The position numbers were made by a program, and so were the translations under genes. DNA of 64,000 nt from Panulirus ornatus (lineage: Eukaryota > Arthropoda > Malacostraca > Decapoda > Palinuridae): positions 31,536,703 to 31,600,702 of the forward strand of contig NC_092234.1 of NCBI RefSeq assembly GCF_036320965.1, in the 5' to 3' direction. This document shows, one piece after another, positions 23,351 to 33,133 of the stretch. The notes beneath the pieces are model-generated. The model made no database searches, had not been told where the DNA came from, and saw only the letters and a list, made by a program, of their open reading frames with translations. The first letter of the stretch is position 1. Each line of letters starts with the position of its first letter.

Positions 23351-24004
23351 TGTCCAAAAGCCATGCCAAAGGTGTATATAACAGCGTGACCGAGAGAGTG
23401 CTAAGCCCCGCGAGAATTAAACAGACATTCATCTTAATCGTTCATGACCGAATGCCAACAAACTTTGCCTGTACGGTAATAGCTCAGAGAAGTAATGAGC
23501 CCGCTAGGCTGGGCTTCCGTAATTCTGACCTCTAAGTCCCTCTACAGAAAGACGACTTTAGCACTATTTTTCAATGTTGTAAGTAATGTGTACTTCGAAT
23601 ATAGGATCAATCCAGGATACTTTTTGATAATACACTTGTAACACAGTTTAATTCAGAGTATAAGTGCCTACGTAGTGGAAAAAAAAAAAAATCTTCAGTA
23701 CAGTTAAATACAACTTATCCCCCCAAAAATTAACATACAAAACTAAAGCATTGCTCACCATTACATTACCGACGATCTGTTAATCAAGTTCTAGCTTATT
23801 AGAGACACGTTAACTTCAGCTTATGAAAGTGGTTCTCCAGCTGTGAAGCTTAGTATGTCATGATGACGAAGACTGAAGCGGAGTAATTTCAGGAAAGATC
23901 ATTACAGACACAGACGTTCTTCACTCTTACACGCTCATGTATAAATCAGCTTACCGCTGAAACAGCACGGCAACTGTGGCCCAAATCAATTTCATTAACG
24001 ATAT
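23351..24004. other. Unique A/T-rich intergenic DNA
   Basis: No gene recognised. It ends at the 5' junction of the LINE copy that begins near 24005. Confidence 0.45.
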
Positions 24005-25611
24005 ATTGTTGACTGGTTGGTAAGGTTATTTAATGTATGTATGACTCATGGTGAGGTGCCTGAGGATTGGCGGAATGCGTGCATAGTGCCATTGTACAAA
24101 GGCAAAGGGGATAAGAGTGAGTGCTCAAATTACAGAGGTATAAGTTTGTTGAGTATTCCTGGTAAATTATATGGGAGGGTATTGATTGAAAGGGTGAAGG
24201 CATGTACAGAGCATCAGATTGGGGAAGAGCAGTGTGGTTTCAGAAGTGGTAGAGGATGTGTGGATCAGGTGTTTGCTTTGAAGAATGTATGTGAGAAATA
24301 CTTAGAAAAGCAAATGGATTTGTATGTAGCATTTATGGATCTGGAGAAGGCATATGATAGAGTTGATAGAGATGCTCTGTGGAAGGTATTAAGAATATAT
24401 GGTGTGGGAGGCAAGTTGTTAGAAGCAGTGAAAAGTTTTTATCGAGGATGTAAGGCATGTGTACGTGTAGGAAGAGAGGAAAGTGATTGGTTCTCAGTGA
24501 ATGTAGGTTTGCGGCAGGGGTGTGTGATGTCTCCATGGTTGTTTAATTTGTTTATGGATGGGGTTGTTAGGGAGGTAAATGCAAGAGTCTTGGAAAGAGG
24601 GGCAAGTATGAAGTCTGTTGGGGATGAGAGAGCTTGGGAAGTGAGTCAGTTGTTGTTCGCTGATGATACAGCGCTGGTGGCGGATTCATGTGAGAAACTG
24701 CAGAAGCTGGTGACGGAGTTTGGTAAAGTGTGTGGAAGAAGAAAGTTAAGAGTAAATGTGAATAAGAGCAAGGTTATTAGGTACAGTAGGGTTGAGGGTC
24801 AAGTCAATTGGGAGGTGAGTTTGAATGGTGAAAAACTGGAGGAAGTGAAGTGTTTTAGATATCTGGGAGTGGATCTGTCAGCGGATGCAACCATGGAAGC
24901 GGAAGTGGATCATAGGGTGGGGGAGGGGGCGAAAATTTTGGGAGCCTTGAAAAATGTGTGGAAGTCGAGAACATTATCCCGGAAAGCAAAAATGGGTATG
25001 TTTGAAGGAATAGTAGTTCCAACAATGTTGTATGGTTGCGAGGCGTGGGCTATGGATAGAGTTGTGCGCAGGAGGATGAATGTGCTGGAAATGAGATGTT
25101 TGAGGACAATGTGTGGTGTGAGGTGGTTTGATCGAGTAAGTAACGTAAGGGTAAGAGAGATGTGTGGAAATAAAAAGAGCGTGGTTGAGAGAGCAGAAGA
25201 GGGTGTTTTGAAATGGTTTGGGCACATGGAGAGAATGAGTGAGGAAAGATTGACCAAGAGGATATATGTGTCGGAGGTGGAGGGAACGAGGAGAAGAGGG
25301 AGACCAAATTGGAGGTGGATAGATGGAGTGAAAAAGATTTTGTGTGATCGGGGCCTGAACATGCAGGAGGGTGAAAGGAGGGCAAGGAATAGAGTGAATT
25401 GGAGCGATGTGGTATACAGGGGTTGACGTGCTGTCAGTGGATTGAATCAAGGCATGTGAAGCGTCCGGGGTAAACCATGGAAAGCTGTGTAGGTATGTAT
25501 ATTTGTGTGTGTGGACGTGTGTATGTACATGTGTATGGGGGGGGTTGGGCCATTTCTTTCGTCTGTTTCCTTGCGCTACCTCGCAAACGCGGGAGACAGC
25601 GACAAAGTATA

Positions 25612-25629
<18 letters not shown>
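24005..25629 (+). mobile_element. RTE-like non-LTR retrotransposon, 5'-truncated, recent copy
   Basis: The insertion consists of a partial RT ORF (to 25426), a 184-bp 3' UTR ending in GCGCTACCTCGCAAACGCGG and GACAGCGACAAAGTAT, and an A-run at 25611-25629. It then passes into (AT)n. 5' truncation is typical of target-primed reverse transcription. No endonuclease domain is present. The 3' UTR lacks about 210 bp found in the older copy at 9226-9642 and shares that deletion with the copy at 44748-46027, so these two belong to one subfamily. Target-site duplications cannot be defined because the 3' flank is a microsatellite. Confidence 0.93.
24014..25426 (+). CDS. Partial LINE reverse transcriptase ORF (no start codon, open to its stop)
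   Basis: About 470 codons stay open to TGA at 25424-25426. Counting from codon 24017, landmarks are NYRGISLLSIPGK (38-50), EEQCGFRSGRGC (70-81), motif A FMDLEKAYD (106-114, catalytic Asp108), motif [10 protein letters not shown] (166-174) and motif C FADD (214-217, catalytic Asp216 and Asp217). The C-terminal part includes YGCEAWAM (339-346), WFGHMERM (400-407) and [10 protein letters not shown] (425-434), typical of RTE and related LINEs. Established role: the enzyme copies element RNA into DNA at a nicked target. All palm catalytic residues are present, but the N-terminal endonuclease and the RT start are missing because homology begins at the WLVRLFN block. An in-frame stop lies just upstream (23996-23998) and there is no ATG until residue 9, so independent activity is unlikely. 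Exact clade (RTE versus RTE-X-like) is unresolved. Confidence 0.92.
   Translation, partial: WLVRLFNVCMTHGEVPEDWRNACIVPLYKGKGDKSECSNYRGISLLSIPGKLYGRVLIERVKACTEHQIGEEQCGFRSGRGCVDQVFALKNVCEKYLEKQMDLYVAFMDLEKAYDRVDRDALWKVLRIYGVGGKLLEAVKSFYRGCKACVRVGREESDWFSVNVGLRQGCVMSPWLFNLFMDGVVREVNARVLERGASMKSVGDERAWEVSQLLFADDTALVADSCEKLQKLVTEFGKVCGRRKLRVNVNKSKVIRYSRVEGQVNWEVSLNGEKLEEVKCFRYLGVDLSADATMEAEVDHRVGEGAKILGALKNVWKSRTLSRKAKMGMFEGIVVPTMLYGCEAWAMDRVVRRRMNVLEMRCLRTMCGVRWFDRVSNVRVREMCGNKKSVVERAEEGVLKWFGHMERMSEERLTKRIYVSEVEGTRRRGRPNWRWIDGVKKILCDRGLNMQEGERRARNRVNWSDVVYRG

Positions 25630-25681
<52 letters not shown>
25629..25681. repeat. (AT)n microsatellite between LINE and SINE 3' ends
   Basis: About 26 AT units. 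The plus-strand LINE A-tail enters from the left and the minus-strand SINE 3' end from the right. Confidence 0.97.
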
Positions 25682-25682
<1 letters not shown>

Positions 25683-25835
25683 TCTACCCTGACCCAGGTA
25701 CTCATACTAACCACCCACCCCAAACTCTGGATGAACAGCTGGGTTGACTTTGGATCGAATACTGCAAACAAGATTCGACCCTGGGCTGCCCCCTCAATGC
25801 GTCACGGTCTGGAACGCTAACCGCTATATATGGGA
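25683..25835 (-). mobile_element. tRNA-derived SINE
   Basis: On the minus strand a tRNA-like head carries a box-A-like TAGCGGTTAGCG (about 25815-25826) and a box-B-like GGGTCGAATCT near 25775-25785. The body follows with GTCAACCCAGCTGTTCATCC, then GAGTACCTGGGTCAGGG and the (TA)n tail. The CAACCCAGCTGTTCATC core and the GGGTACCTGG-like block also occur, diverged, in the copy at 30013-30165, and the core recurs near 60770. SINEs of this type are transcribed by RNA polymerase III and moved by LINE enzymes. Box scoring is by eye. Confidence 0.75.
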
Positions 25836-26190
25836 CGGGCATAACATGGCCCCTGTCATGACCATCTCCTGGGAAAGGTATGTATGGAGGGAAAACATCA
25901 AGAAATTGATCAGAAATTTTCAGGTGTGTGGACACCTGACTGCAACAGGTAGAGAGGCTACAGTGAAGAAGAAGGACGAAAGAAATAAGTCTCATAACTA
26001 CGTTTTCTTTTTTCTTTTTTTCCCCGATTGGTTAGGGATGTTATCATAACGGTCCATCCTCGTGTAAAGATGCGATAAGACACTTTCCTGCGTCGTGAGC
26101 TCAAACGACACTCGACAGTAATGCAGAGACCAGTGAGGTCGAAGAAATCATGACTTCGATCTCCGGCCAGCACCCACGTTCAAACACCAA
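25836..26190. other. Unique intergenic DNA
   Basis: No recognisable gene. A T-rich run lies at about 26004-26022. Confidence 0.4.
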
Positions 26191-26660
26191 ACGATACAAT
26201 ATTACACCATGTTCAACACCGGACAACAACACACCACACCCCAATCAACACCAAACACTACAACCCCATTCACCGTCAAAACTAACACTACAGCACTTTC
26301 AATACCACATAACACCAAACTAAAGTCAACACCGTACAACACCAATCCACAATTAGCACTACATAACAACACCGCAGTCAACACCAAACAACATTAACAC
26401 AACACCACACCACACATCACACTCAACACCTGCCACTACACCACAATCAACACCAGACTCCACACCACAGTCAACACCACACACCAAACCACAATCAAAA
26501 CCACAATACACACCACAATCAACACCATACCACAATCAACATCACATAACACAACCACAATATACACCACCATAATCCACATTCAACGCCAAACTTTACT
26601 TTTACCACAAGTAAAACCACACAACACCATACCACAATCACCACCACAAAACACCACACC
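26191..26660. repeat. G-depleted CA-rich degenerate minisatellite
   Basis: ACCACAATCAACACCA and ACACCACA variants recur every 15-25 bases. The plus strand contains very few G over about 450 bp, a strong strand asymmetry. Confidence 0.8.
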
Positions 26661-26932
26661 ATTGACAAGACACTTCCTCAGCCAAGCAAATCCAGGAAAA
26701 GAAAATAAATAACAAAGATAACGTGGAAGCGAAGGAGCCAGCAACCCTCCGATTATAAACTCCATGACAGAACAAGGGAGGCTGAAAAACAAAACACTGT
26801 CGGCGCCGTGATCCATCGTCTTTAATCCTATAGAAACGTCTAGCAGGGAATCCGACTCCCTTAACGAGGCCACTTCCAAGACTTGCGTTACTATTCATTA
26901 AGCTTCTCTTAGATTCAAGTTCCTGATTAAAG

Positions 26933-26934
<2 letters not shown>

Positions 26935-27006
<72 letters not shown>
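26935..27006. repeat. (TC)n microsatellite
   Basis: About 36 TC units. Confidence 0.98.
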
Positions 27007-27010
<4 letters not shown>

Positions 27011-27087
27011 CTTCTATCTCTTGTAGTCCTTCTCTTCTTGTAAACGTTAAAGGAAACATTCTGTAATAGCATCTAAACAGTTGTGTG

Positions 27088-27088
<1 letters not shown>

Positions 27089-27149
<61 letters not shown>
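27089..27149. repeat. (TA)n microsatellite
   Basis: About 30 TA units preceded by GTGTGTAT and followed by ACACCCACAC. Confidence 0.98.
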
Positions 27150-27151
<2 letters not shown>

Positions 27152-27271
27152 CCACACGTCAAGTGCCCAGCAGACATGGCCAGGAGTACCCACCCCTCCT
27201 CCATATTCCGTCTTCTCGGTACAGCTCCTTTAAGTCGCCCTCCTCAAGACGTTCCCTTATGAATCCGAGGC

Positions 27272-27308
27272 GAGTGTGTTTGTTGTTTTACCAGGACAAA
27301 CACCACTC
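27272..27308. promoter_or_regulatory. Imperfect inverted repeat of forkhead-like sites
   Basis: GAGTGTGTTTGT (27272-27283) is followed 12 bases later by ACAAACACCACTC (27296-27308), its near-exact inverse. TGTTTGT/ACAAACA resembles forkhead-factor core sites. A regulatory role is only a suggestion, since no gene is in view. Confidence 0.3.
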
Positions 27309-27360
27309 CGGGGGTAATCAATTAGCACGTGAACTTGAAGGCATTTTTCAGAGGGGGGGA

Positions 27361-27441
27361 GTTGGGTTGGGTTGGGTTGGGTTGGGTGGTGGGTTGCCTG
27401 GCTGGCTGGCTGGCTGGCTGGATGGTTGGTTGGTTGGTTGG
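27361..27441. repeat. Compound (GGGTT)n-(CTGG)n-(GGTT)n repeat
   Basis: Four GGGTT pentamers are followed, after a short break, by (GGCT)n and (GGTT)n tetramers. This is not the arthropod telomere TTAGG. Confidence 0.93.
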
Positions 27442-27637
27442 AGATTTGCTTGCGGCTGTGGTCATACTAGATTAAATATGGCACGACTGGTAAATACGAC
27501 CTGGGAATTTCTCTTCTTTGGACGTTTTCTTCATACCCGGAATGAACCAGAGGGATGTGTGGGGGGGAGGAAAGAAGAAAAAAAATATATATACAGGGAA
27601 AATGTTATCATTCCTGTTCTTAAGATGGTCTTCTTCC

Positions 27638-27639
<2 letters not shown>

Positions 27640-27704
<65 letters not shown>
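27640..27704. repeat. (GA)n microsatellite
   Basis: About 32 GA units. Confidence 0.98.
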
Positions 27705-27711
<7 letters not shown>

Positions 27712-27849
27712 CGAGGAGGAGACGACAAAAAGTGGGTTAAGGGGTGACGACCACGAAGGAACAAGCGGGGATTGTGGACGTGATTCCAGGTGACCACACG
27801 GAGGGCGCCGCCACCGTCTTCATTAACCTGCCTGACCCTTGAGAAGCTT

Positions 27850-28020
27850 TAAACCCCCTCCCCCGCACCTCTCCCTCACCCTTCCTCCTCTTGACACACC
27901 ACCCCCTTGACACTCCCACTCACCCTCCCTCCTCTTGACACTCACCCTCCATTTGACACCCTTCCCCCACTCTACTCCTCCCTCCCTTCCTGGTATTCTC
28001 TACCTCAGTTTTTTTCTCTT
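27850..28020. repeat. C/T-rich degenerate tract
   Basis: CACCCTCCCTCCTCTTGACACT occurs about three times in degenerate form between 27877 and 27960, leading into the adjacent TC array. Confidence 0.6.
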
Positions 28021-28038
28021 ACTCCTTAATCTTCCTTG

Positions 28039-28041
<3 letters not shown>

Positions 28042-28104
<63 letters not shown>
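28042..28104. repeat. (CT)n microsatellite
   Basis: About 31 CT units. Confidence 0.98.
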
Positions 28105-28106
<2 letters not shown>

Positions 28107-28264
28107 GTATGTATTTTTCCTTGACTTCTAAGTTCTCGCGTAAGTTATTCATGTCTTTCCTTTCTTCCCTTATGATGATTAACCTTGACTACATACGACG
28201 ACGCGAGAGAAACAAGTGCTACACTGGCTTAGCCCTGTCAGTCAAAGACTTCCCCACTAGGAGC

Positions 28265-28640
28265 CTGTGAATCCATAAACTCTCACCAGGATCCTGTGGG
28301 TCGTTAGACACTCTCTCTCACAAGGACCCTGTGAGTCACTGGACTCTCACAAAGACCCTGCGAGTTACTGAACTCTCATAAGGATTCTGTGTTGTATAAG
28401 ACTCTCTCTCTCTCTCACGAGGACCTTGTGAGACGTTGGACTCTCACAAAGACCCTGTGAGTCAATGAGCTCTCGAAAGGATTCTGTGAGTCGGTGGTTT
28501 CTCCTAACAACTCTGTGGGTCCGTGGACCCTCACAAGGACAAAGACCTTTCAAATCGTTGGACTCTCACGACGACCGTGTGAATCAATGAACTCTCACAA
28601 GGACCATGGCGAGTCTTCGGACTCACACAGGAACCTTTCG
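28265..28640. repeat. Degenerate minisatellite, about 29-30 bp unit
   Basis: GACTCTCACAAGGACCCTGT followed by GAGTC(A/G)(T/C)TG recurs about twelve times. Each unit contains the small inverse pair GACTCTCAC / GTGAGTC, so single strands could fold. Confidence 0.85.
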
Positions 28641-29160
28641 ATTTCTGTGTACCTATTATACAAATGGGCAATTACGTGATACTATGTGTAAAAGCTCTCG
28701 TCAAAATACAGCCACCTTCCTGCACCTTGGTCATTCTTACTTGTTTTTCAACCCAACAGTCTATTTTGCTTATCGCTCTTCGCACCTTTCGTAAACTTTC
28801 ACACCACATTGTTTCTATTATCATCTATTCAAGAAACAATATGGGGTCTCTCTTACTTTCGTACATCTCTTTACGAGTCTTCAAGCTTTTGGTTCCTCAC
28901 CTGCAGAACGTCCTCGACAATGACTCCCTCACACAACTGTCACATCCCGCAGAATAATACTTCCCTCCTTCTTAAAGACCTCGTTCGCTTTTCAGGTCAC
29001 CCCTTGCCCTTAGAAAGGCCTCCATGTGTCCCTTGCTCCTCATTCCATTTTCTGAAGTCCCCTACCTCATCCAAGGTGTCTTATGCCATCCCGACATCCC
29101 TCTTTAACTCCCGAAGACCTTCTTGTCGAAAAGACCTACCCATACTACCCCAGTAACCTA
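28641..29160. other. Unique C/T-rich intergenic DNA
   Basis: No gene recognised. Short ORFs follow the pyrimidine-rich composition. Confidence 0.4.
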
Positions 29161-29530
29161 CCCTCTCACAGGTCTTCCTACCCCGTGATAAGGCCTACTT
29201 TCCCCTTTTCCTAAGACCCTCTATCCCCTTCCTAAAACCCTTTGCCCCTCTTCCTAAGACCCCCCACCCCCTACCTTCCCACCCATTTCCAAGTTCTTCG
29301 ATCCCCTACCCCTTCCAAAGACCCACCCTCTAATCCACCCACCCACCCATCCCACATTTCTAAGACCCCAATGCCTTTCTCAAGACCCATTATCTCTCAT
29401 CCCCAGACCCACCCACCCTTCCTCCACCCCCCACCCCACTTCCTACGACCACTCCCCCCCTCCACCCACTTCCCTTGTCCCCAGACCTCCCCCTCCTCTC
29501 TCCTCCGGGTCCTAAGAACCCCTGGGCCAT
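29161..29530. repeat. Degenerate CCTAAGACCC repeats
   Basis: TTCCTAAGACCC and CCCAGACC phrases recur every 20-35 bases in strongly C-rich, G-poor sequence. Confidence 0.6.
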
Positions 29531-29716
29531 CTCTGGATGAGTGGAAGTCGTGGCTTTGTGAGCTCCATCTGTCTCGCACTAATGTATTCTCCCGTTTATT
29601 CTTCTCCTGCTGTATTCTTTTGAGCGGTGTTTTATCTCTCTTTATTCTCATACTGTTGGCCTCTGTTTGGATGTGTGGTGTAGGTTGTGTAGGTCTGGAG
29701 GAAGAGGAAGAAGAAG

Positions 29717-29719
<3 letters not shown>

Positions 29720-29770
<51 letters not shown>
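29720..29770. repeat. (GA)n microsatellite
   Basis: About 25 GA units after a GAAGAGGAAGAAG lead-in. Confidence 0.98.
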
Positions 29771-29772
<2 letters not shown>

Positions 29773-29967
29773 TAAAGCTGATAATGAAATGAAAAAAAAA
29801 AACTTGATGTAGTTGATTATATGTTTCAAAACGTCTGAATACGCAAACGGCAAAATATACAGCAAAAACATTGGTGGGATCCATTAGTGAATCATGTACA
29901 AGTGGAAGAATTTTACGAGATGTAGATTGGAGATTAGATTCAAAAGTATAGAAGTAAGCCTCGTTAT

Positions 29968-29979
29968 CACACACACACA

Positions 29980-30012
<33 letters not shown>
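29968..30012. repeat. (AC)n microsatellite, left flank of a SINE
   Basis: About 22 AC units with one G interruption near 29980. Confidence 0.97.
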
Positions 30013-30013
<1 letters not shown>

Positions 30014-30164
30014 GTCAATGACCATGAGTCAGCCAGGACAGGACAGCCCGGTGTCGGGCCTGCGTGGGTTCGAATCCTGGGCGCGGCAGTCGGTCCACAC
30101 GCACCCTAGATGTTCATCTTCCCCTTGAGGCTGCTTGATAATTGGGTACATGGCATAGGCTGAA

Positions 30165-30165
<1 letters not shown>
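30013..30165 (+). mobile_element. tRNA-derived SINE
   Basis: A clean box B, GGTTCGAATCC (about 30067-30077), sits in a tRNA-like stretch, GTCGGGCCTGCGTGG before it and GGGCGCGGCAGTCGGTCCAC after it. The body then carries a CTAGATGTTCATCTTCCC variant of the CAGCTGTTCATC core and GATAATTGGGTACATGGCAT, and passes into (GT)n. It is too long and too weakly paired for a functional tRNA gene. A box A is not convincing, so the head is decayed or shortened. Confidence 0.72.

Positions 30166-30213
<48 letters not shown>
30166..30213. repeat. (GT)n microsatellite, right flank of a SINE
   Basis: About 24 GT units immediately 3' of the SINE. It is complementary to the AC array on the SINE's left side. 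Confidence 0.98.
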
Positions 30214-30214
<1 letters not shown>

Positions 30215-30358
30215 ACTCACACAGGAAAAAGAAATGATACATATACACACATAAAATGTTATAAGACGGGACAACACGAGCGTAGAAACTCGCTCCTCGT
30301 AACACACAAACAGTAACCACAAATATAAATCGCACACAAAGACACGCATGTATAGAAA

Positions 30359-30360
<2 letters not shown>

Positions 30361-30400
<40 letters not shown>
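30361..30400. repeat. (CA)n microsatellite
   Basis: 20 CA units. Confidence 0.98.
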
Positions 30401-30401
<1 letters not shown>

Positions 30402-30885
30402 GCTTAAAAACCTCCTTTTTCCCTTAATAAACCTCATTTTCATCTTCCCAACATAACATTTCAACATTTACCCAAATCCTTCCTCATTATCCGTGGTTCC
30501 CTGCACTCCTCCAGCTCTCACCGCTCTCACAGCCGCTGTCCGGCTGGCGCTTTCAACCACTCCCGTATTCACAAGATAAACACGGGGGAAAGAGGGGGGT
30601 TAAGACGGGGGGGGGAGTTAACAAGCGGCCTTCCGCCCTCCCGCAGTACGGTTGGTTTCGCCTTGCGCTGGCCCTCCTTCTCTTACTATCCTTCCCCTCC
30701 CCCTCTCGCTACTCCCTTCCCCGCCAGACTGGACTTGCGTCCATCAGGCCCGCCCGTATCCTAAGGGTAGCCTTATTAATTAACGTTGAGCATTGTCAAG
30801 GACGGAGAAAGAAGTCCTACTAACGTCTTACTAACCGTCTTAATCAGTCACTTACCTCCAGGGGTGTTTGTGGTCTTGCCTGCGT
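30401..30885. other. Unique intergenic DNA
   Basis: No gene recognised. Complex sequence, with G-runs near 30595-30615 and a TTATTAATTAACGTTGAGC stretch near 30773-30791. Confidence 0.4.
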
Positions 30886-31300
30886 CACTAAGACGCCTGG
30901 GTGCGTCTTGCGTCTTTGTCTGTGTGGCCCTAAGACGCCTGGGTGTGTCTTGCGTCTTTGTCTGTGTGACCCTAAGACGCCTGGGTGCGTCTTGCGTCTT
31001 TGTCTGTGTGACCCTAAGACGCCTGGGTGTGTCTTGCGTCTTTGTTTGTGTAGCCCTAAGACTTCCTGGGTGTGTCTTGCGTCTTTGTCTGTGTGACCCT
31101 AAGACGCCTGGGTGCGTCTTGCGTCTTTGTCTGTGTGACCCTAAGACATCTGGGTGTGTCTTGCGTCTTTGTCTGTGTGACCCTAAGACGCTGGGCCTTT
31201 CCTGCGTCTTTGTCTGTGTGGCTCTGAGAAGTTGGGTCTCGCTTGCGTCTGTGCGTCTCAGGCACTGGCGGTTTCTTGCGTCTTTGTCTGTGCCTCTGAG
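30886..31300. repeat. 42-bp minisatellite (14-codon period)
   Basis: CTAAGACGCCTGGGTGCGTC followed by TTGCGTCTTTGTCTGTGTGACC starts at 30888, 30930, 30972, 31014, 31056, 31099, 31141 and 31183. All steps are 42 bp except one of 43 bp. The plus-strand frame is therefore a 14-residue repeat (RRLGASCVFVCVTL-like) until the one-base insertion switches frame. Units decay after 31200. Because the insertion changes frame without selection against it, I read this as non-coding. Confidence 0.95.
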
Positions 31301-32110
31301 AGACGTTGCTTCTTGCGTCCTGGTTTGCTTTTCTTATATGTTGTTTCCTGCGTCCTTGTCTGCTTCTCGTAGACGTTTTTCTTGGAAGGTTTCCAGCATC
31401 TGTGTTCGTCAGAGATGTTGCTTCCTTAGTCTGTCTATCTGAGATGTTGTTTCCTTTGTCTGTCTGTCTGTCTGTCTGTCTCAGGTATTGCTCCTCCGTC
31501 TTTGTATATCACTAGAGGCTCCTTGTTACTGTGTGTCTATGCCTTTGTCTGTTCGGCTGCCTGTTCATGCGTCTATATACGTTTCCTTTACACTGTTCCC
31601 TGTCGTTTAGTCATGCGTCTGTTTATCTAAAACTCTATTTCCTGCGTCTTTGTCTGTGCGTCTTTGCAGGTAGCTCTCTGAAATTCTCCCTGTGACTTAG
31701 TCTGTTCTTGGCTGTTTGTGTCTGCTTGATTTCGTCCGATGTCTGTGCCAGTATGTGATGGTGTTTGTTGGACACTGTCTCTTAATCTCTGTCTGTGTTT
31801 GTGAACGATTCTGTCTAAGATTGTCTGTTGTCTCTTGTGCACGTCTGTGGTGGTTCCCATTTTCGTAATCGCTCTTCTGTTGCTCCCTCTCTGTGCAGTA
31901 CTGGGATGGAGTTCTACACTCGTGGAGCCCCGTCTGTCTGTGGCCGTATCTGCGTCTCTGAGAATATTCCTGTTTTTCTACGTCTGTGGCCGTGTCTGTC
32001 GCCCTCTGTGGCTGCGTCTGTGTCTTAGGTCGTTCGTCTATCTGTGTTTAAAGGTGCAGTCCTGCCCACACACCCTTGTCTGATTTTTCTATTATCTTAA
32101 GTGTGACAGA
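31301..32110. repeat. Decayed TGCGTCTTTGTCTGTG-type sequence
   Basis: GCGTC, TTTGTCTGT and GTCTCTGAGA words recur throughout, apparently old units related to the 42-bp array to the left. A perfect (CTGT)n stretch lies at about 31459-31481. Confidence 0.55.
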
Positions 32111-32369
32111 CTATTTCTGTAATCCGCTATGTTCGTCTTGGAAGTTGTGTCATAATTCTTATGTTTCATATTCACTTATGTCATTACAGGAGACAGTCCT
32201 TGCATCTTATCCATGATGTCTGTCTCTCCTGTTCTATCTGTTTCCTATTGTCTGTTTCTGTCATAAATCTTAAGTCTCCGTCTCGTTAACTCTGTATTTC
32301 TTGGGTTTTAGCTGTGCCAGTATATCAGCCTCTGCCTTACTGTCTTTCTGTGTATCACTGTCTAAATTC

Positions 32370-32371
<2 letters not shown>

Positions 32372-32418
<47 letters not shown>
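32372..32418. repeat. (TG)n-(CG)n microsatellite
   Basis: About 19 TG units end in CGCGCGCG. Confidence 0.97.
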
Positions 32419-32419
<1 letters not shown>

Positions 32420-33091
32420 CTTGATTTCATCTTCCTCACTCTTTCCTCTTTCTCAACACCTACAAAAACTAAGAAAAAAAAAAGAAACAAAAAGAGTTAG
32501 ATGATGAACGAAGGATGTGAGTGGAGAAAAAAAAAATATTACAATTTATCACAGCAAGAAATAAGACCAATCACAAATCCGTCTTGATATATGACCACAG
32601 CAGAAACGAGGTAAAACTGCATTTCTTCCCCTCCGATCACATATGACCTCGTGACCTGGCTGCAGTCATCTCCAGGCGAGTCTCATGTAACATGCAATGC
32701 CAACGCCAACATGCATCACTACGGCCCATGTGTGGTTACCTTCCTTCAGATCTCCTCGTCAGCCAAGTTAATAGTGTCGACTCTTAACGTCAAACTTCGC
32801 AGCGCGTTTGTCTAGTGACACAAGAGGCGGGTCTCCGAGTACATACACGACACTGATTTGCGTCTACCGACATCCTTACGACGACGGCCAAGTCCATCCA
32901 CACCCTCTGGACGATGACCGACTCCGTCCTCACGTAAAAGATGTCCTCACTACGATCCTCAAGTCTACCCACATTCATAAGGAGATAGATAAACAGATGC
33001 CTTCCACAGACGTAACGATGATGTCGAAGAACCAGCCACTTCCTCTGGACACTGCTAAAGTGCGTCCATAAACTTAGGACGAAGTTTCTGT

Positions 33092-33092
<1 letters not shown>
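32419..33092. other. Unique intergenic DNA
   Basis: No gene recognised. A-runs near 32475 and 32530. From 32810 to 33060 weakly repetitive text with CTACGA and TCCACA words. Confidence 0.4.

Positions 33093-33130
<38 letters not shown>
33093..33130. repeat. (CA)n microsatellite
   Basis: 19 CA units. Confidence 0.98.

Positions 33131-33133
<3 letters not shown>

Noticed and set aside
27361..27441. Telomere-like repeat
   Set aside because: GGGTT and GGTT units are few and change to CTGG. The usual arthropod telomere unit is TTAGG.
30040..30100. Functional tRNA gene
   Set aside because: The box B is good, but box A and the acceptor/anticodon stems do not form, and the sequence continues into a SINE body with a GT tail.
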